Assembly: GCF_001075875.1 (NCBI RefSeq) | Contig: NZ_JUOS01000092.1 | Coordinates: forward strand, 1-64,000 | DNA length: 64,000 bases | Direction of reading: 5' to 3' | Source of the DNA: Streptococcus oralis | GTDB lineage: Bacteria > Bacillota > Bacilli > Lactobacillales > Streptococcaceae | Shown here: positions 50,402 to 59,414 of the stretch, in pieces | Position numbering within the stretch: position 1 is the first letter of the stretch | Layout: each line of letters opens with the position of its first letter | Made by a program: the position numbers and the translations under genes | The notes under the pieces: generated by a model | What the model saw: the letters and a program-made list of their open reading frames with translations, nothing else | What the model was told of the DNA's origin: nothing | Databases searched by the model: none

Positions 50402-52987
50402 ATGGAAATGATGAAAGAAGTTAAGAAAGCTTTATTGGCGAGCGCAATCGCAACAGCAGCGGTTGGGACAACAACTCAAGCTTTCGCAGAAGAGGTAAAG
50501 CCTTTAGAGCCAAATTCAGGTAACCAACAGAAGACTGCAACTCAAAAAACAATTACAGAAACTGATATTGCTATCTCCCAAGAAAATGTGGATCAGGCAA
50601 ACACAGTTGTAAAAAAACATGAGGAGATTGTAAACACAGCTCAAAATGAGGTGAACGACGCTGAGAAAGTAGTTGAAGAAGCTACAGAAGCTGTTACTCA
50701 AGCGGAGAAACTTGTCCAGGAAGCTACTCCTAAAAATATCCAGGATGCAGAACAAAGTGTAGCTGAAAAAGAGGTTGCTGAGAAGAAGGCTCAAGAAGAA
50801 CTGTCTTCTGCTGAAGAAGAACAAAAGCTAGCTGAAAAGAATGTTACTGATCAGGAAGCAAGTGTCAAAGAAGCTACGAGAAAGCTTGCTGACAAAACAG
50901 AAGAAGTTACAGATGCAGAACAAATTGTAGCTGAAAAACAAGCTATTTTAGACGGAACTGGAGTTGCAGGCATTGTTGCCAATGCTGAAGCAGCTAAGCG
51001 AAGCTTAGAACTGAGCGAAAAAGCTGAAAAACAAGCTCGACAAGATTTAGAACTTGCTAAAAAAGCAGATGAACAACGTGCTTCTAAGTTGAAACAGGCG
51101 GAAGAAGAGGTAACGAGTACAGAAGCAACTAGGTTGGTGAAAGCGAAGGAGCTAGATCAAGCAACTACTCACGCTACTAACGCTGAAAATCAGTATCGAG
51201 TAGCTAAAGAGAATCTATCTAAGGCTCGAAGTATCCTGGATAGTTTGACAACTACCTCTATCACTTATCCTGCTGGCTACGTAGAAGCATTAAAGGCTTA
51301 CTTCAATAACCCCACGGAAGAAGATTCAAATAAGTTACAAGAAATTGCCAAGAAAGGAATGACCGCTGCTGGATTTAGCTCTCCAGATGGTGGTGAGACT
51401 TATTACGGCAATCCAACTTCTCCATTTAAGCAGAGTGAAGCAGATAAAAAGACTGTGATTGCTGATGTCAATCATTTATCTGCTGAAGTTCAAGATGAAC
51501 TTGCCATTTTCAATGCACATTTGATTAATGATTTCCGTCGATTGATGGGAACAGATGATATTCCAGTCTTAGTGAATCGAGATATGCAGAAAGTGGCACA
51601 GAAGGTAACTCAGCTATCAACTAATCAGTACGGGCATGACCTAGATGCTTTGAATACTGTTGCGAAAGAAGTTGGTTTGAATCAGGGGAATCAAGGTCTG
51701 CTTGCTGAAAATATTGGCTTCCAAAATGCAGATAATGTAGTAACATTAGCTGATCTGAAACAACAGGCTTACAACAACATGATTATGATGCTGTTTTATG
51801 ATAAGCACGCTGATTGGGGCCATGCTTTAAACTTTGCAGGACTTGATCGTAAGTCAGTCACGCTACAGTATATCGGTGTAGCAACCCGAAAGACAGATCT
51901 TGGTTTGATTGCGATGCACTATGTTGGAACAGATTCTAAAACAATTGATTTGCTGAAAAATGGTTTCCATCAAGAAGTTAAAATTGATACTAAGAACAAT
52001 CTAGCTAGTCTTCAGGAGAGAATTCAAGTAGCTAGAAACTCTGTGGCACAGGCTCAGGATACTTATGATACTGCGGAAACGAATCGTAAGGATGCACAAG
52101 CTAGAAAAGAACAAGCACAGACGGAATATACTCAAGCAGAAGTTACTGCGCAAAATGCAGTGACTAATCGTAATGATATTCAGAATATTGCTTTAAAAGC
52201 TCCTGAAGCAGAAGCTAAGTTAAAGAAGGCGAAAGCAAACCTTGAAAAAGCTGGTTTAGAAAACAAACAAGCGCAAGAGGCTTTGGAACAGTTGAATGCA
52301 GACGTGCAAAACAAACGTGAAGCACTTGCGTTAGCTAAAGATAAACTAGCTGAAAAACAAACTGAATGGAAATCACTGAATGAAGCTTTGACTGCTGAGA
52401 AAGAGGCATTGATTGCTAAACAAGGTGAACTTACTCGAATTAAAGAACTTGTCCTCAGTCGTCAAGCCTTACTTTCAGAATCAACTGAAGCCTTGAAAGC
52501 ATCAAAAGAGCGAGTGGAAGTTTTGCAAAATGCCCCACAACTCTTAGAAAATGCAAAAGTGAATCTTGAATCTGCTCAAGAAGTTTTGAAAGAAAAGAAA
52601 TCAATTCTAGCGTTAGCACTAGCAAAACTAGAAACTGCAAAATCAGAGCAAAGAAAGGTATTAGAGACTCATAAAGAGTTGTTGTCGGCTTATCGTGATT
52701 ATCTGGAAGCACAACAAGAAATTGAGCATCAAAAAGAGTTGACTGTTCAAAAAGCAAGTATTGAACAAGCTGGAACTCATTCTACTCCAGTAGTTCAAAA
52801 TGGCAAGACTGCGAAGTACGTGCACGAACAAGTGGCCAAAATCAAAGATCCAGTCTATCAAGCACCTGCTGCAAGATATGAATTACCTAATACGGGGGAA
52901 AAATCTTCTAGTTATTGGTTCTTGGGGATGGTAACTGTTTCACTTTTAAGTTTGTTGAAAATCAAACGAGAATCTAAGGAAAATTAA
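50402..52987 (+). CDS. SEC10/PgrA-type surface exclusion protein, LPxTG-anchored
   Basis: An 861-residue wall-anchored protein resembling PrgA/Sec10 surface exclusion proteins of enterococcal plasmids, which reduce uptake of the same element. Signal peptide about 1-29. Long coiled-coil stalks lie at about 45-280 and 530-800, with the exclusion domain between them (about 285-515). That domain retains a CAP-like set of residues: H412 (YGHD), E436 (AENIG) and H474 (WGHALNF). LPNTG at 828-832, hydrophobic segment and basic tail follow. First of three consecutive secreted proteins, preceded by AAGGAG. Confidence 0.88.
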   Translation: MEMMKEVKKALLASAIATAAVGTTTQAFAEEVKPLEPNSGNQQKTATQKTITETDIAISQENVDQANTVVKKHEEIVNTAQNEVNDAEKVVEEATEAVTQAEKLVQEATPKNIQDAEQSVAEKEVAEKKAQEELSSAEEEQKLAEKNVTDQEASVKEATRKLADKTEEVTDAEQIVAEKQAILDGTGVAGIVANAEAAKRSLELSEKAEKQARQDLELAKKADEQRASKLKQAEEEVTSTEATRLVKAKELDQATTHATNAENQYRVAKENLSKARSILDSLTTTSITYPAGYVEALKAYFNNPTEEDSNKLQEIAKKGMTAAGFSSPDGGETYYGNPTSPFKQSEADKKTVIADVNHLSAEVQDELAIFNAHLINDFRRLMGTDDIPVLVNRDMQKVAQKVTQLSTNQYGHDLDALNTVAKEVGLNQGNQGLLAENIGFQNADNVVTLADLKQQAYNNMIMMLFYDKHADWGHALNFAGLDRKSVTLQYIGVATRKTDLGLIAMHYVGTDSKTIDLLKNGFHQEVKIDTKNNLASLQERIQVARNSVAQAQDTYDTAETNRKDAQARKEQAQTEYTQAEVTAQNAVTNRNDIQNIALKAPEAEAKLKKAKANLEKAGLENKQAQEALEQLNADVQNKREALALAKDKLAEKQTEWKSLNEALTAEKEALIAKQGELTRIKELVLSRQALLSESTEALKASKERVEVLQNAPQLLENAKVNLESAQEVLKEKKSILALALAKLETAKSEQRKVLETHKELLSAYRDYLEAQQEIEHQKELTVQKASIEQAGTHSTPVVQNGKTAKYVHEQVAKIKDPVYQAPAARYELPNTGEKSSSYWFLGMVTVSLLSLLKIKRESKEN

Positions 52988-52994
52988 ACTTATT

Positions 52995-53026
52995 AAAGTC
53001 ATCAAGATTTCTGGGTGACTTTTTGA
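52995..53026 (+). terminator. Hairpin after the surface-exclusion gene
   Basis: AAAGTCATC pairs with GGTGACTTT (about 52995-53003 and 53014-53022) with one G-T pair; a T-run follows. Confidence 0.6.
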
Positions 53027-53037
53027 TTGGAGGAACA

Positions 53038-53103
53038 ATGATAATTGTATATTTTAGAGCTAGAGATCCATCAACGATATCCGCAAAGAAAATATTCCAA
53101 TGA
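53038..53103 (+). CDS. Mini-ORF of 21 codons
   Basis: ATG at 53038 with a strong GGAGG a few bases upstream encodes MIIVYFRARDPSTISAKKIF and one further residue, then stops 20 bases before the next gene. It may be a leader peptide, or the remains of a gene. No family is recognised. Confidence 0.3.
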   Translation: MIIVYFRARDPSTISAKKIFQ

Positions 53104-53123
53104 ACATTTAGAAAGGCGATGCT

Positions 53124-55322
53124 ATGAAAAAAACATTTAGCTATAGAAAATATGGAAAACATCTATGTTCTGTAGCACTAGGACTAGTTGCAGTTGGGTT
53201 TGTCGGTTCGGCAATAGCTCAAGCAGATGAATCTAAAAATGCTTCTTCAGTTAAATCAGCTGTGACTGAAAAAACAGAGCAGAAGGATCCCGAATCCTCT
53301 GGGGTGGACGAAAAACAAGTTAATAATAATAAATCCGACAAATTCAAGGATTTGGAAAAGACTAAAATCGAAATTGAAAATGTTAAGAAAGATGCACCTA
53401 AGGTTAAAAATCCTAATCCAGAACCAGTTGATCCTAAACAACCTGATTTTTCTCCAGAACTAAAAACTACTGAAAATACAGTAGTAACTGGTGAAGATAA
53501 AGCAGGATCTAATGAGCTTCTGTTTAAGACAAAAGCTCCTACAAATACGAGTACAACAAATGAAATTGATCCTCTTATTACGGATCATGTTTATGACTAT
53601 TCTTCTTCTAATGCAGGTAAAGTAAAGGATTCCTTACTCCTAAGTAAGAAGATTATTGAAGAAAATAAAAACCCTCAAAGTCGTCACATTATTCAACTTT
53701 ATGCGGATAATTACGGACAGAGTTCATATCATGCGAGCACAAAAAAAGAAATTAAAGACACTGTGGGCATATCTTCAACTCTCTTGACGAAGCAAGAAGC
53801 GCTTGAAATCATTGATAATCTGTTGAAGATTAAGGCTCCAACAGAAAAAGATTCTGATATTCATGAGTATGGTGCTTATTTTGCTGCTTTAGCAAATGCT
53901 CTAGGTTCACACCGTTACCTAGATGAGTCTGTAGATGTTGTTGTTCCATTTGAAGAGATTGTTGAAAAAATTACAAAACCTTCTGATACTGTATCTGTTA
54001 TCCAATACACTGACGGTTGGATGGATAAAGGTAAACCAGAAGAAATGGACAAATCTTTCGCTGAGTGGGCAAAACGACGGGCTAAGACCTTTATGTCAGT
54101 TGTCAATCGTAATCAGGTTACAGACAACGACACTAACTCTATGCGTTCGATTGAGCAAATGAAAGAATTGGGTCATCCCAATATCTACGATATGACTGGT
54201 AAAGACAAGTCAATTGTAGATGCTGAAGTGGTTAAACAGTTTATGGAAACTGCTACTGTCAAAGTACAAACCTCTAAGGGTGCAGATCAAACAGCTCAAG
54301 TTGCCATCGGTGGAGATGGAATAAAAATCACTAAGGCTTTGTTAAAAGGTGGTAAAGTCAATAAAGAATTACCGGTCAAAGATGGGAAGGTTGATTTTTC
54401 AGAAAAACTACCTGATGGTGATTACTCAATCGTTTATAGCTTTACTGGAGAAGGAACTGCAACAGGTACAGTGTCACTAGATGGAAAAGAAGTGGCTAAG
54501 AAATCTGATTCAATCAAAAATGAAGGTGGAGCCGTTACTGCTGATTTCCGAACAGCGGACGGAAAAGAAATTCCTGGTCAAGGCGATATCACAATTATCG
54601 AAGCTGGTAAGGAGATTGGTAGTGAATGGAAGGCAACTGAAGTTAAGAAGGAATTGACCGTTGATGGTGAAACCTATGTATTGACTGGTGAGCCTAAAGA
54701 ATCTTCTGGAAAAGTTACTAAGGATACTGTTAAACTACATTATCTGTATGAAAAGAAACCAGCAGATAAAAAGGTTTATTCTTTAACAGTCAAGGTTCTG
54801 AATGCTTTAACGAATGAGCAGATTGATCAGGATATTCTTGTAGCTAAGGGATTCTCTGGGGATGATTATGATATCAAAGCTCCGACTGTTGATGGATTTG
54901 AAGTTACCCTTAAAGAAGGTGAAGAGAAAGGGAAGTTTGCTGAAAATGACCTTTTGCTGACTTACTTGGCACATGAAAAAGGCGAGGAAGTTAAAGCTAT
55001 CTTTGTCAACGAAAAGGGCGAGGAAATCAAGAATTCTGAAGTTATTTCCAAAGCTGGAGAGCTTGTAGGTAAAGACTGGAAATTTGATCGTGATGTTGAA
55101 ACAGAAATTACAGTTAAAGATACAACTTATGTTTTGAAGGCAGTTCCAGAAGAGTTGGAAGGGAAGGTTTCTTCGGATAAACAGACACTTAAGTTTGTTT
55201 ATAAAGAAAAAGAGAAACCGGCTGAGCCAAAGAAAACGGAAGAAAAAACTGCTGAACCAAAGAAGGAAGAACCTAAAAAACTTCCTAAAACTAGTGCTGT
55301 AAAGAATGTATTGAATGGATAA
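53124..55322 (+). CDS. Secreted vWA/MucBP-like surface protein with incomplete sorting signal
   Basis: A 732-residue secreted protein. The signal peptide is a YSIRK-type variant (YRKYGKHLCSVALG, cleavage near 35). A Pro/Glu/Lys linker follows, then a probable von Willebrand A domain (about 150-370) with a DxSxS metal-site motif DYSSS at 158-162 and a later QYTDGW strand. The C-terminal half has two related modules of about 75 residues (about 472-550 and 630-705), similar to MucBP-type domains, around a third module. It ends with LPKTS at 720-724 and only eight more residues, so the hydrophobic segment and basic tail for sortase are missing. It may be secreted, or truncated by mutation. Confidence 0.75.
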   Translation: MKKTFSYRKYGKHLCSVALGLVAVGFVGSAIAQADESKNASSVKSAVTEKTEQKDPESSGVDEKQVNNNKSDKFKDLEKTKIEIENVKKDAPKVKNPNPEPVDPKQPDFSPELKTTENTVVTGEDKAGSNELLFKTKAPTNTSTTNEIDPLITDHVYDYSSSNAGKVKDSLLLSKKIIEENKNPQSRHIIQLYADNYGQSSYHASTKKEIKDTVGISSTLLTKQEALEIIDNLLKIKAPTEKDSDIHEYGAYFAALANALGSHRYLDESVDVVVPFEEIVEKITKPSDTVSVIQYTDGWMDKGKPEEMDKSFAEWAKRRAKTFMSVVNRNQVTDNDTNSMRSIEQMKELGHPNIYDMTGKDKSIVDAEVVKQFMETATVKVQTSKGADQTAQVAIGGDGIKITKALLKGGKVNKELPVKDGKVDFSEKLPDGDYSIVYSFTGEGTATGTVSLDGKEVAKKSDSIKNEGGAVTADFRTADGKEIPGQGDITIIEAGKEIGSEWKATEVKKELTVDGETYVLTGEPKESSGKVTKDTVKLHYLYEKKPADKKVYSLTVKVLNALTNEQIDQDILVAKGFSGDDYDIKAPTVDGFEVTLKEGEEKGKFAENDLLLTYLAHEKGEEVKAIFVNEKGEEIKNSEVISKAGELVGKDWKFDRDVETEITVKDTTYVLKAVPEELEGKVSSDKQTLKFVYKEKEKPAEPKKTEEKTAEPKKEEPKKLPKTSAVKNVLNG

Positions 55323-55338
55323 TAAAAAAGGAGAATGA

Positions 55339-58300
55339 ATGAAATTTAATAACGAGACACAAGCAATCGGTTCAATCCGAAAAACAAGACGATGGGGAAC
55401 GTGTGGAGTAATTCTTGGTCTAGCTGCCTTGGGCTTGATGACTAGTCCGGTTAGAGCAGATGAACGAACTGAAAATCCAGCCACAAATGCTCCCTATGCG
55501 CAGACGAATCCAAGTAGTATTTCTACAGATAACCAAGGAAAGAGTGAAGAAAAAACAGGTTCATTAGAAGTTTCTATTTCACATTCAAGTTTAGATGAAA
55601 CTGTTAAAAAGGCACAGGAAGCTGGGGTGAATGTAGAATTTGATTCTGTAGTAGATAAAGGTACAGCGAGTTCGGTTTCTGAGTTGGATCAAAAGCAAAA
55701 GGAAGTCGAAAGCGATTATCGAACACAAGCGGGTAGTATTGCGGAAACTACTAAAAAATATCTCGAAGATAAAAAACAGAATCAAGCGGAACGTAAGAAA
55801 ATCCAAGAAGAAAATGCTACAAAGAAAGAGCAATATAAAAATGATTTAGCTTCTTATCAAGCTGAAGTTGAGCGTATCAATCAGGAAAATTCGAAAATCC
55901 GTGAAGAGAATGGGAAAAATCAGAAGGCTAATCAGGCAGAAATTGATCGTATCAATCAAGAAAATGCAGAAATCCGAAAACGAAATGAAGCTAAGAAAGC
56001 AGCTTATGAAACTTCTTTGACAGAATATAAAAATAAGCTAGCAACTGCTAAAGCTGAGAAAGAGGCAATTCAAACAAGTAAGCCTTTATTCGGATCTGAT
56101 ACAGGTTTCAAAGTCTATGGAGGCTTTAACTCATCTGGTCGAGGGATGGAGTATTATGGTGACTTTACAGTTGTACCAGATGATGATCTCCAAGTAGAGA
56201 GCATGGAAGGATTTTTAGGCTATCATGCAGACACTTATGTAACAGGAACTGAAGGAACTCAAGTTGGCAAAGATGTTACAGGAGCTTACGATGTCATTAA
56301 AGCTCCAAAAGTCGGAGATACATTTTATATTCACAATATTGGAACTCTTACGGATGGTAGAAAGGTAACGGCCAAAGTCAGAGTTTCTGATTTAGGTGAC
56401 TACCAAGGCGAAGTTCGCAATGGTGTTCCTGTGACAGATCCAGATATTTATCTTAAGGGTGGAGATGGTGGAAGTTTCTACTTTGTCTATAATAATCATA
56501 CCCGTTTGGAAATGGTTTTTGATTTTTATATTGAAGGAACGACAACACCAGCTTCTCTATTAATCGGAACTGTGATTTCAGATGTCGATTGGGGTCAAGG
56601 CTCAAATTTGAGTTATGGTTCATCTGGTCGTGGAATGGTTATTAATCCGAGTGGCTCTGGTTTGAATTTTGATGGACGAGTTATGAGAGGAGTTGAAGAA
56701 GGTGTAAATGATGCTTCAGATATTCCTAGAGCTTCCTTTGCCTCAGTAGGGTATGGATCTAGCCTAACTTATCTCCACACTTCCTCTCCAGGATCTAGAG
56801 AGGGAAGAACAGCAGCCGAGTGGGATGCGGAGAATGCGAGAGGAAATGCTCAAAATGTTGTGTTTACAATTCTGGGATCTGGAGCGGAATTGAAGAAGGT
56901 TTCTTTCGTGCCAAAACCTGCTGCCGTAACATACGAGAAGGAAACTCCTCTACCAAGTTCCCCAAAAGGGAAAGTAGAGGAAGCACTACCACCAAAACCT
57001 GAGGAGCCAAAGGAAAAAGAGCTCCCGTCTTCGTTGCCAGCTCCAACTGTTAGAGTTAGATATGCTCGTTTACAGGCAGTACCTAACCTAGAAAAGTTTG
57101 TAAAGAATTCTGCAGGTGAATCTATTGATAAAAGCTATGTGCCTAAGCTTTCAACAGTACAGTGGGAATTAACAACTAAGCCTCTTCCAGCTAATCGTGA
57201 AGCTATTACAGACTTTGAAATTGTAGATGCATTACCTTCAGGTTTTGTACTAGATGTAGAAGCTTCAAAGAAGGCTAGTTCAGATTTTGAATTAACTTAT
57301 GACGAATCGAGCCATGTTGTTCGCATGAAAGGCTTAGAAAGTTTGAAATCTAAGCTTAATCAAGATTTAAGTAAAGAAGTGCTAGTTCCAGCTCCAATTT
57401 TAGTAGGTAAGGTTACGAATGATGGTGCAACTTATAAGAATAACTTCCAATTGAAGATCAACAATAAGTACGAAAGTTATTCAAATATTGTTCAGGTTTC
57501 AACACCTGGTAAACCGAATGATCCTGACAATCCAAATAACAACTTAATCAAGCCTCTCAAACACAATCATAATAAGGATGGTGTTATCATTGATGGTAAA
57601 ACAGTTCTAGCTGGTTCAACAAATTACTATCATATAACCTTGGATTATGATCAGTATAAGGGAATAAAGGCAGATCCAAATGCTATTCTAAAAGGCTTTG
57701 GTGCAATTGATGATTATCCAGAAGAAGCAGTGACTATCAATCAATCAGATATTCGTTATATTGATAGTGAAGGAAAAGAAGTTTCTGGTATTTCAGTGTA
57801 TCAGTACGATTCTATTGAATCTGTTGATAATGATAAGGTTAAAGCCTTTCTAGATAGTTCTGAAATTAAGCCTAAGGGAGCTTTCCAAGTATTTTTAGTG
57901 GATGATCCAGAAGCCTATTTTAACCAATATATCAAAACAGGAAAATCCGTTACAATTATTGATCCAATGGTAACTAAGGAAGAACTGCGAAATACAGGAA
58001 AATCATTTGAGAATACGGCTTACCAAGTTGATTTCGGTAACGGATATCAAACTGATACAGTTGTCAATAATGTTCCTACTGTTAAACCAACCAAGAAGAA
58101 TCTGAACAAGGCGGGTGTCGACATCGATGGGAAACAAGTCTTGGCAGGATCTGTAAACTACTACAAGGTAACTGCAGATTATAGCCAATACAAGGGCATT
58201 GAAGTAGATAAAGATCGTATTGGTAAAGGCTTCTACATCGTTGATGATTATCCAGAAAAAGCTGTTACGATCAATCAAGATGGTGTTCAAGTGACTGATT

Positions 58301-59343
58301 CTAAAGGTCAAGTGGTTAAAGGTTTGAAAATGGCTCTTTATGAAAGTCTAGAAAAAGCTCCATCAGGTGTACAAGAAGCCTTGAAGTCTAGCAATTTCAC
58401 TCCGAAAGGAGCGATTCAAGTATTTGAGGCAGAGAATCCAGAGGAATTCTACAAGACCTACGTTCAAACTGGAGAAGTTCTGACGATTACTAATCCAATG
58501 ACTGTTAAGAAGGAATTGGGTCAAACAGGTGGTAAGTATGAGAACACAGCCTATCAAATTGATTTTGGGATGGCCTATGTAACTGAAACAGTAGTCAATA
58601 ATGTTCCAAAGATTGAACCGAAGAAAGATGTAGTGATCGACCATTTAAGCAAGGAAAGTTTAGATGGAAAAGAGGTCAAGATGAATCAAACATTTAATTA
58701 TAAATTAGTTGGTTCATTGATTCCAAAAGATCGCTCAGAACAGTTGTTTGAGTATAAATTTAGCGATGATTACGATGAAACACATGATGATTATAAGAGT
58801 GTTTATCAAGTGTTTGCGGCTGTAGATTTTGAAACAAGTGATGGCCAAAAATTCAAAGCTGGTGATGAATTAACTAAGTTTACAAGTCAAGTAGTAGACA
58901 AGGATAAAGGTAAAGTAGATATTAGCTTTGATGATACATTCTTGAAGTCAATTTTAGAGACATCAGAGTTTCAAGCAGAAGTATATCTACAAATGACACG
59001 TATTCAGTCAGGAACAGTAGAAAATACTTACTATCATACGGTTAATGGTGTGGAAATTGTTTCCAATACAGTTGTGACTCATACTCCAGAAGAACCAAAA
59101 CCAGAACAACCGAAAAAGGAAGATCCAAAACCGGAACCAAAGGAAGATCCAAAACCAGAACAACCGAAAAAGGAAGATCCAAAAACTCCAGAAGAACATC
59201 CGCAACAACCAGCAACTCAACCAGAACGAAGCTTGCCTTCAACAGGGGAGAAGGATTCTGCAGATTTACTATTGGCTGCTCTAGCAATGGGAAGTGTTGC
59301 TACAGGCCTGCTCTACAGCAAGCGTAAGAAAAAAGAGGCTTAG
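55339..59343 (+). CDS. GbpC/antigen I/II-like adhesin, LPxTG-anchored
   Basis: A 1334-residue wall-anchored adhesin. Signal peptide about 1-40. An alanine/glutamate-rich coiled coil (about 85-245) contains repeated ERINQEN/DRINQEN units, like the A-region of antigen I/II. A GbpC/Spa-type domain lies at about 255-525 (KVYGGFNSSGRGMEYYG). Two tandem copies of an about 180-residue C-terminal-type domain (about 734-915 and 916-1094) and a third related domain follow, of the type that forms isopeptide bonds. A Pro-Lys-Glu repeat leads to LPSTG at 1299-1303, a hydrophobic segment and KRKKKEA. It corresponds in place to the PrgB aggregation substance. Starts 17 bases after the vWA gene. Confidence 0.88.
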   Translation: MKFNNETQAIGSIRKTRRWGTCGVILGLAALGLMTSPVRADERTENPATNAPYAQTNPSSISTDNQGKSEEKTGSLEVSISHSSLDETVKKAQEAGVNVEFDSVVDKGTASSVSELDQKQKEVESDYRTQAGSIAETTKKYLEDKKQNQAERKKIQEENATKKEQYKNDLASYQAEVERINQENSKIREENGKNQKANQAEIDRINQENAEIRKRNEAKKAAYETSLTEYKNKLATAKAEKEAIQTSKPLFGSDTGFKVYGGFNSSGRGMEYYGDFTVVPDDDLQVESMEGFLGYHADTYVTGTEGTQVGKDVTGAYDVIKAPKVGDTFYIHNIGTLTDGRKVTAKVRVSDLGDYQGEVRNGVPVTDPDIYLKGGDGGSFYFVYNNHTRLEMVFDFYIEGTTTPASLLIGTVISDVDWGQGSNLSYGSSGRGMVINPSGSGLNFDGRVMRGVEEGVNDASDIPRASFASVGYGSSLTYLHTSSPGSREGRTAAEWDAENARGNAQNVVFTILGSGAELKKVSFVPKPAAVTYEKETPLPSSPKGKVEEALPPKPEEPKEKELPSSLPAPTVRVRYARLQAVPNLEKFVKNSAGESIDKSYVPKLSTVQWELTTKPLPANREAITDFEIVDALPSGFVLDVEASKKASSDFELTYDESSHVVRMKGLESLKSKLNQDLSKEVLVPAPILVGKVTNDGATYKNNFQLKINNKYESYSNIVQVSTPGKPNDPDNPNNNLIKPLKHNHNKDGVIIDGKTVLAGSTNYYHITLDYDQYKGIKADPNAILKGFGAIDDYPEEAVTINQSDIRYIDSEGKEVSGISVYQYDSIESVDNDKVKAFLDSSEIKPKGAFQVFLVDDPEAYFNQYIKTGKSVTIIDPMVTKEELRNTGKSFENTAYQVDFGNGYQTDTVVNNVPTVKPTKKNLNKAGVDIDGKQVLAGSVNYYKVTADYSQYKGIEVDKDRIGKGFYIVDDYPEKAVTINQDGVQVTDSKGQVVKGLKMALYESLEKAPSGVQEALKSSNFTPKGAIQVFEAENPEEFYKTYVQTGEVLTITNPMTVKKELGQTGGKYENTAYQIDFGMAYVTETVVNNVPKIEPKKDVVIDHLSKESLDGKEVKMNQTFNYKLVGSLIPKDRSEQLFEYKFSDDYDETHDDYKSVYQVFAAVDFETSDGQKFKAGDELTKFTSQVVDKDKGKVDISFDDTFLKSILETSEFQAEVYLQMTRIQSGTVENTYYHTVNGVEIVSNTVVTHTPEEPKPEQPKKEDPKPEPKEDPKPEQPKKEDPKTPEEHPQQPATQPERSLPSTGEKDSADLLLAALAMGSVATGLLYSKRKKKEA
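57541..58620 (+). repeat. Tandem domain duplication inside the adhesin gene
   Basis: Two copies of about 540 bases (about 57541-58083 and 58084-58620) encode related domains. Each contains DGK-VLAGS-NYY, a DDYPE-AVTIN segment and F-NTAYQ-DFG, and ends VVNNVP. They differ enough at DNA level to be an old duplication. Confidence 0.8.
59094..59200 (+). repeat. Proline-rich tandem repeat of the adhesin wall-spanning region
   Basis: Near-identical units encoding KPEQPKKEDPK occur twice, separated by a shorter PEPKEDP unit. The copies are nearly exact at nucleotide level, so copy number is likely to vary between strains. Confidence 0.75.
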
Positions 59344-59378
59344 AATACTCTAGGAACCTTTGAAATAAGCTATTTTTA

Positions 59379-59387
59379 TGGTATAAT
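59379..59387 (+). promoter_or_regulatory. Extended -10 promoter of the secretion genes
   Basis: TGGTATAAT, 28 bases before the 139-aa gene. It would give the secretion genes a start of their own, separate from the surface-protein genes. Confidence 0.6.
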
Positions 59388-59414
59388 AACGGTAAATCGT
59401 GGAGGAGTAGGATT

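Noticed and set aside
54807..55484. 225-codon open frame on the minus strand across the vWA and adhesin genes
   Set aside because: Its product is dominated by F, S, L and I, as expected for the reverse of Lys/Glu-rich repeats. It spans the junction of two real genes.
59094..59200. CRISPR-like array from regular repeats
   Set aside because: The repeats are in frame and encode the proline-rich linker of the adhesin; there are no unique spacers.
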